The notes below the pieces were generated by a model. That model was given only the letters and a program-made list of their open reading frames with translations. It had not been told where the DNA came from and made no database searches. From Bacillota bacterium (GTDB lineage: Bacteria > Bacillota > Clostridia > Oscillospirales > Acutalibacteraceae), in assembly GCA_030705695.1 (NCBI GenBank), contig JAUZPX010000085.1, forward strand, positions 1 to 7,921: a stretch of DNA of 7,921 bases, given 5' to 3'. The translations under genes and the position numbers were made by a program. This document shows positions 5,325 to 7,921 of the stretch, one piece after another (the stretch's first letter is position 1; each line of letters begins with the position of its first letter).

Positions 5325-6590
5325 TTACCATGTTTTTTTATAATACAAAAATTCTTGAATGCATCCGATAAAACAAAACGGAGCCAGAATAAGCTGAAAG
5401 AATAAGATATATATTATAAAAGCATTTAAATGTCTTATTGCGTAGCGATGGCCTGCAAGCATCATAGCTCTTTTAAATTTCCAATTGAGTAGAGCGTTCA
5501 TGAGTAATGTTAGCGGAATTAAACAAAGAAATAATGGGCCGACAATCAAATAATTACCAAACAACAAAAGTATAAATCCAAAATTCAAAAATATTGTCAG
5601 AGCAAGGTCCACAAAAGGAAAGAATATATTGAAGACGAGAAGTATACGTGAATTTCCGGGCGTATTCGGTGCGTATAAAATTCCTCTGTTCCGTTTGAAG
5701 GCTTCAATCATTCCTCGAGCCCAACGCTTTCGCTGCTTAACCAAATGGCTAAGCGTCTCAGGCACGGTTGTAAGGGCTATGGAATAAGGCGAGAACGATG
5801 TATGATAACCTTTTTTCAACATTCCCCAGGTTAGAACTATATCTTCGCCAATGCAATTTTGCCAACCTCCCAATTCATGTACAACATCTGTTCTGTAGAT
5901 GCTGAACGCACCCTGAGTAACAAGCGTTGATTTAAAAAACGATTGTACTAATTTAACGCAAAAAATACCCAGAGAATAATCCCAAGCCTGAATTTTTGTT
6001 AAAAATGAGCTTGTACTGTTTTTAATCAACATTGTTCCTGCAACTGCCGCATAAGGTTCTTCTAAAATTTTTCCCACAATATTTTGAATTGAATTCGGAA
6101 GTATAATCGTATCGCTGTCGACAGTGATAAAATATTTCGTTGAAACTTTTTTTAATGCTTCATTTAATGCAAAACACTTGCCTTTGTGTTCAAGATTCAA
6201 TATTGTGATGCGGTCTTTGAATTTGTTTTCTATGACATCATAGGTTGAATCGGTTGAACCGTCGTTTACGAAAATAATAAAAATTTGACCATCATATTTT
6301 GATGCCAATACAGAATTGACACATGCTTCCACTTGCTTTTCTGCATTATAAGCAGGAATTATTACTGTTATATCAGGATAAATATCAGGTTTGATTGGCA
6401 ATGGGTTTTTGTGAAACAAAATATTAAGCAAATTAAACACATAAAAGAATCCAGGAACAATAGCAAGAAAAGCAATAATATAAACACCTATTTGATAACC
6501 GAATAAGCCGCTTAAATCATTGAGCCACGGAAAATTAATTAATCCACATGCAATTGAATAAATTATTGCAACCATGAGTACAAATATCAA
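5325..6590 (-). CDS. Processive GT2 glycosyltransferase, PgaC/IcaA-like membrane synthase
   Basis: A membrane glycosyltransferase of family GT2 that likely polymerises a beta-linked sugar from a nucleotide-sugar and passes it through the membrane. With the start used it has 421 residues. Two N-terminal membrane helices (about 2-19 and 32-57) precede the cytoplasmic GT-A domain, which shows PDITVIIPAYNA (72-83), NDGSTD (109-114), DSD (158-160), GED (248-250) and QRKRW (286-290). These are the D, DxD, (T/G)ED and QxxRW motifs of processive synthases. Three or four C-terminal helices follow (about 316-411). The start is TTG at 6590, seven bases after GGGGG (6602-6598). The longer frame to 6653 runs into the promoter region. 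It is divergent from a polysaccharide deacetylase gene, as in poly-N-acetylglucosamine systems. Cellulose, hyaluronan or chitin-oligomer synthesis cannot be excluded. Confidence 0.9.
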   Translation of the reverse strand: MIFVLMVAIIYSIACGLINFPWLNDLSGLFGYQIGVYIIAFLAIVPGFFYVFNLLNILFHKNPLPIKPDIYPDITVIIPAYNAEKQVEACVNSVLASKYDGQIFIIFVNDGSTDSTYDVIENKFKDRITILNLEHKGKCFALNEALKKVSTKYFITVDSDTIILPNSIQNIVGKILEEPYAAVAGTMLIKNSTSSFLTKIQAWDYSLGIFCVKLVQSFFKSTLVTQGAFSIYRTDVVHELGGWQNCIGEDIVLTWGMLKKGYHTSFSPYSIALTTVPETLSHLVKQRKRWARGMIEAFKRNRGILYAPNTPGNSRILLVFNIFFPFVDLALTIFLNFGFILLLFGNYLIVGPLFLCLIPLTLLMNALLNWKFKRAMMLAGHRYAIRHLNAFIIYILFFQLILAPFCFIGCIQEFLYYKKTW

Positions 6591-6617
6591 TTTTATGCCC
6601 CCTTTCATTGATTTATA

Positions 6618-6645
6618 ATAATATATGAAATTTTTATTTTGGCAG
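6618..6645 (-). promoter_or_regulatory. Candidate promoter for glycosyltransferase gene
   Basis: On the minus strand, CTGCCA (6645-6640, 4 of 6) is 16 bases from TATTAT (6623-6618, 5 of 6). Its -35 overlaps the -35 of the opposing promoter almost base for base. It is a weak match in very AT-rich DNA, so alternatives are possible. Confidence 0.35.
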
Positions 6646-6668
6646 TAAGACAAATATAGACATATAAT
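6639..6668 (+). promoter_or_regulatory. Promoter for polysaccharide deacetylase gene
   Basis: TTGGCA (6639-6644, 5 of 6), 18-base spacer, exact TATAAT (6663-6668). Predicted start near 6675, inside the inverted repeat at 6671-6697. Confidence 0.7.
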
Positions 6669-6670
6669 GT

Positions 6671-6697
6671 ACTGGAATTAATATCCAAAATTCTAGT
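6671..6697. promoter_or_regulatory. Imperfect inverted repeat, candidate operator
   Basis: ACTGGAATT (6671-6679) and AATTCTAGT (6689-6697) are inverted copies with one mismatch (G-U if RNA) around a nine-base centre AATATCCAA. It begins three bases after the -10 of the deacetylase promoter and covers the expected transcription start, a typical repressor position. It could instead act as a 5' mRNA hairpin, ending eight bases before the ribosome-binding site. Confidence 0.5.
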
Positions 6698-6715
6698 ATA
6701 TTAAGGGGGGAAATA

Positions 6716-7462
6716 TTGGGAGCTATTATTAATTCTATTAATCAACTTTTGAATAGAACTGGAAAAAACACAAAAATCCCCGTACTGCTTTATCATAATT
6801 TTGTTACAGATTCGTCAACAGTACCTTCGTATAATCTTGATTATACATGTACGCCTTCACAGTTTGAAGAAAATATGACAACGCTATTGAACAACGGCTA
6901 TCATGTGATTTCTTTTTTACAGCTTTATAATGCTGTGAAGAAAAGAGACAAGCTGCCTGCAAAGCCAATGATAATCACGTTGGATGACGGTCTTATCGGT
7001 CAATATAATTATGCGTTTCCGATTATTAAAAAACTGAATATTCATGCAGGCGCTTTTATTGTACCCGATTGGTTAGGTAAAACTACTGATGACGGAACAT
7101 ATTTTACATGGCCACAAGCAAATGAAATGAAAAAAAGCGGATATATAGATATTCTTAGCCACAGCATGAAACACATGCATTATTTGGGAGTGCCGATAAA
7201 TCAATTTGTATCTGATACTGCGGAGTCGTTTTCTATAATTAATCAGAAAATCGGGGCTTATCCTATTGAGGTTTATGCTTATCCGTATGGAAACTATAAC
7301 ATACAAATGGTACAAGCGTTAAAGAAAAGCGGTGTTTCTATTCAAGTAATGGATTTAGGTGTAGATACATTTGAAAAAATAAATTTGTCAAATGTAAGAC
7401 GGCTGAATATTCCTATTAACTATACAGGCGAACAGATTATGCAAGAAATTAACAATGAATAA
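6716..7462 (+). CDS. NodB-type polysaccharide deacetylase, PgaB/IcaB-like
   Basis: A carbohydrate esterase 4 (NodB homology) protein of 248 residues, expected to remove N-acetyl groups from an amino-sugar polymer with a bound metal. Motifs are PVLLYHNF (22-29), TLDDG (88-92, with catalytic-base and metal-ligand aspartates D90 and D91), HSMKH (H149 and H153, the two metal histidines) and YAYPYGNYN (187-195). The usual TFDDGY is TLDDGL here. The combination with YAYPYG resembles the PgaB/IcaB branch more than peptidoglycan deacetylases. No signal peptide or membrane segment is visible at the N-terminus, although relatives act outside the membrane, and an in-frame stop in the leader rules out a longer start. 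The start is TTG at 6716 with AAGGGGGG (6703-6710) five bases upstream. It is divergent from the GT2 synthase gene, its likely partner. Confidence 0.88.
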   Translation: MGAIINSINQLLNRTGKNTKIPVLLYHNFVTDSSTVPSYNLDYTCTPSQFEENMTTLLNNGYHVISFLQLYNAVKKRDKLPAKPMIITLDDGLIGQYNYAFPIIKKLNIHAGAFIVPDWLGKTTDDGTYFTWPQANEMKKSGYIDILSHSMKHMHYLGVPINQFVSDTAESFSIINQKIGAYPIEVYAYPYGNYNIQMVQALKKSGVSIQVMDLGVDTFEKINLSNVRRLNIPINYTGEQIMQEINNE

Positions 7463-7482
7463 AGAAGTGAATAAACCTTTTA

Positions 7483-7512
7483 AATTAAATCATAATATCT
7501 TTGAATTTAATT
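7483..7512. repeat. AT-only inverted repeat between deacetylase and 45-residue protein gene
   Basis: AATTAAAT (7483-7490) and ATTTAATT (7505-7512) are exact inverted copies around a 14-base centre. A run of A follows on this strand, not T, so it is not a clear terminator for the deacetylase gene. Low complexity makes chance likely. Confidence 0.3.
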
Positions 7513-7529
7513 AAAAAAGGAGTTATAAT

Positions 7530-7667
7530 ATGGCAAAGAAAGGTATGCGCCGACCAAATCCTGAAGAACCACATGGTACAGAAAGCAACCAAAAGCAGAA
7601 ATTTCCTAATAATGAAGTTCGACCTGTACCTGAAATTCAAGGAAAAGAAAAGCACGGAAAACATTAA
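7530..7667 (+). CDS. Small basic proline-rich protein (45 residues)
   Basis: Forty-five codons starting MAKKGMRRPNPEEPHG and ending GKEKHGKH. The ATG at 7530 has AAAAAAGGAG seven bases upstream, an excellent ribosome-binding site, which is the main reason to accept so short a gene. The product is rich in K, R, E, P, N and H with almost no hydrophobic residues, so it is probably unstructured and cytoplasmic. I have an impression that similar proteins recur in Clostridia, but I cannot verify this and know no function. It lies 67 bases after the deacetylase gene with no clear promoter, and 11 bases before the -35 of the rplJ-type promoter. It may be read from the deacetylase transcript. The overlapping longer frame (7501-7749) lacks a ribosome-binding site. 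Confidence 0.72.
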   Translation: MAKKGMRRPNPEEPHGTESNQKQKFPNNEVRPVPEIQGKEKHGKH

Positions 7668-7678
7668 TAAAAAAAGTA

Positions 7679-7708
7679 TTGACAAACACAAACAGATTAT
7701 GATAAAAT
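7679..7708 (+). promoter_or_regulatory. Promoter for L10 leader / rplJ
   Basis: Exact TTGACA (7679-7684), 18-base spacer, TAAAAT (7703-7708, 5 of 6). The start should fall near 7715, just where the L10 leader structure begins. Confidence 0.85.
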
Positions 7709-7714
7709 ATTTTT

Positions 7715-7862
7715 GCTGTTCTAAAGACAGCAGGCGCAGAAAAGCGTAAAGGGATTACCCTGCCTGCCGAGGAAGAAGCAATGAAACTACAAAACAAGCG
7801 ATTTTAATGCTTATAACGTAGTTTTATGCCTCTCCTAGGGAAACTGGGAGAGGCGTTTTTTT
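7715..7862 (+). promoter_or_regulatory. Ribosomal protein L10 leader (rplJ-rplL autoregulation)
   Basis: The AAAGACAGCAGG(C/U)G core (7723-7736) and CTGCCGAGGAAG (7764-7775) are the conserved halves of the Firmicutes L10 leader family, in which L10-(L12)4 binds the nascent leader and controls rplJL transcription. GCTGT (7715-7719) pairs with ACAGC (7727-7731). AAACTAC (7784-7790) pairs with GTAGTTT (7818-7824), enclosing AAGC/GCTT (7796-7799, 7809-7812). The leader ends in a strong terminator. Its presence is the best evidence that the next gene is rplJ. Confidence 0.88.
7828..7862 (+). terminator. Attenuator terminator of the L10 leader
   Basis: GCCTCTCCTA (7828-7837) pairs with TGGGAGAGGC (7845-7854), ten pairs with one G-U, loop GGGAAAC, then seven T (7856-7862). 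It stands between the promoter and the following start codon, so it acts as a conditional attenuator and not as the end of a gene. Confidence 0.9.
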
Positions 7863-7889
7863 GCGGGAACATGTTTGGAGGTGAATAAT

Positions 7890-7921
7890 TTGGCCAGTGC
7901 GAGAGTTCTTGTACCGCGCTA
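7890..7921 (+). CDS. rplJ: Probable 50S ribosomal protein L10, first codons only
   Basis: Ten full codons are present before the window ends: TTG start at 7890, then ASARVLVPR. GGAGGTG (7877-7883) lies six bases upstream, which favours this TTG over the in-frame GTG at 7881 that overlaps the site. The identification rests mainly on the L10 leader directly upstream. The residues fit the short, variable start of L10 (typically a few residues then a VL motif) but are not diagnostic alone. L10 anchors the L7/L12 stalk on the 50S subunit; rplL would be expected next. Confidence 0.72.
   Translation, partial: MASARVLVPR

Noticed and set aside
6591..6653. Longer glycosyltransferase start near 6653 or at the ATG at 6608
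   Set aside because: The extra residues would overlap the divergent promoter region and neither start has a ribosome-binding site. The TTG at 6590 does, and it begins directly at the first membrane helix.
5277..7678. Insertion sequence, integrative element or attachment-site duplication around the polysaccharide genes
   Set aside because: No transposase or integrase, no tRNA gene, and no matching direct or inverted repeats were seen at the two edges.
7501..7749. 82-codon frame overlapping the 45-residue gene
   Set aside because: It has no ribosome-binding site and runs through the rplJ promoter and into the L10 leader. The 45-codon frame has a strong site and stops before the promoter.
7485..7797. 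Minus-strand frames across the rplJ promoter and leader
   Set aside because: They are phenylalanine-rich translations of AT-rich DNA opposite regulatory sequence, without start signals.

Overview
The window looks like chromosomal core DNA of a low-GC Gram-positive bacterium, most likely a Clostridia member near Ruminococcaceae/Oscillospiraceae. The evidence is AT-rich spacers, strong GGAGG ribosome-binding sites, near-perfect TTGACA/TATAAT promoters, a murI-DUF1934-argS cluster, an rpmG-secE-nusG-rplK-rplA cluster and a Firmicutes-type L10 leader. The placement is inferred from gene content and order; no marker gene was compared.

Layout. (1) Positions 1-1377, minus strand: murI (glutamate racemase), a DUF1934 beta-barrel protein and the 5' end of argS, packed as one operon. 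(2) 1464-2825, plus strand: a perfect consensus promoter drives two genes of unknown function, a lysine-rich soluble protein and a four-helix membrane protein. (3) 2868-5322, plus strand: a promoter and a roughly 110-nt leader precede rpmG, secE, nusG, rplK and rplA, ending in a strong intrinsic terminator. Two RNA elements resembling the L1 site of 23S rRNA sit before rplK and before rplA, indicating autogenous control by L1. (4) 5325-7462: a divergent pair, a GT2 processive glycosyltransferase (minus) and a NodB-type polysaccharide deacetylase (plus). They share an intergenic region with overlapping -35 elements and an imperfect inverted repeat. (5) 7530-7667: a 45-residue basic protein. (6) 7679-7921: promoter, L10 leader with terminator, and the first codons of a gene that is probably rplJ.

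The main structural observation is that the usual rplK-rplA-rplJ-rplL run is split. About 2.3 kb carrying the surface-polysaccharide gene pair and the small gene lie between the rplA terminator and the rplJ promoter/leader. Both ribosomal units keep their own control elements, so the extra genes form an independently transcribed island. The glycosyltransferase and deacetylase resemble the synthase/deacetylase pairing of poly-N-acetylglucosamine systems (PgaC/PgaB, IcaA/IcaB), but the deacetylase has no visible export signal. No transposase, integrase, tRNA gene, CRISPR array or flanking repeat was seen.
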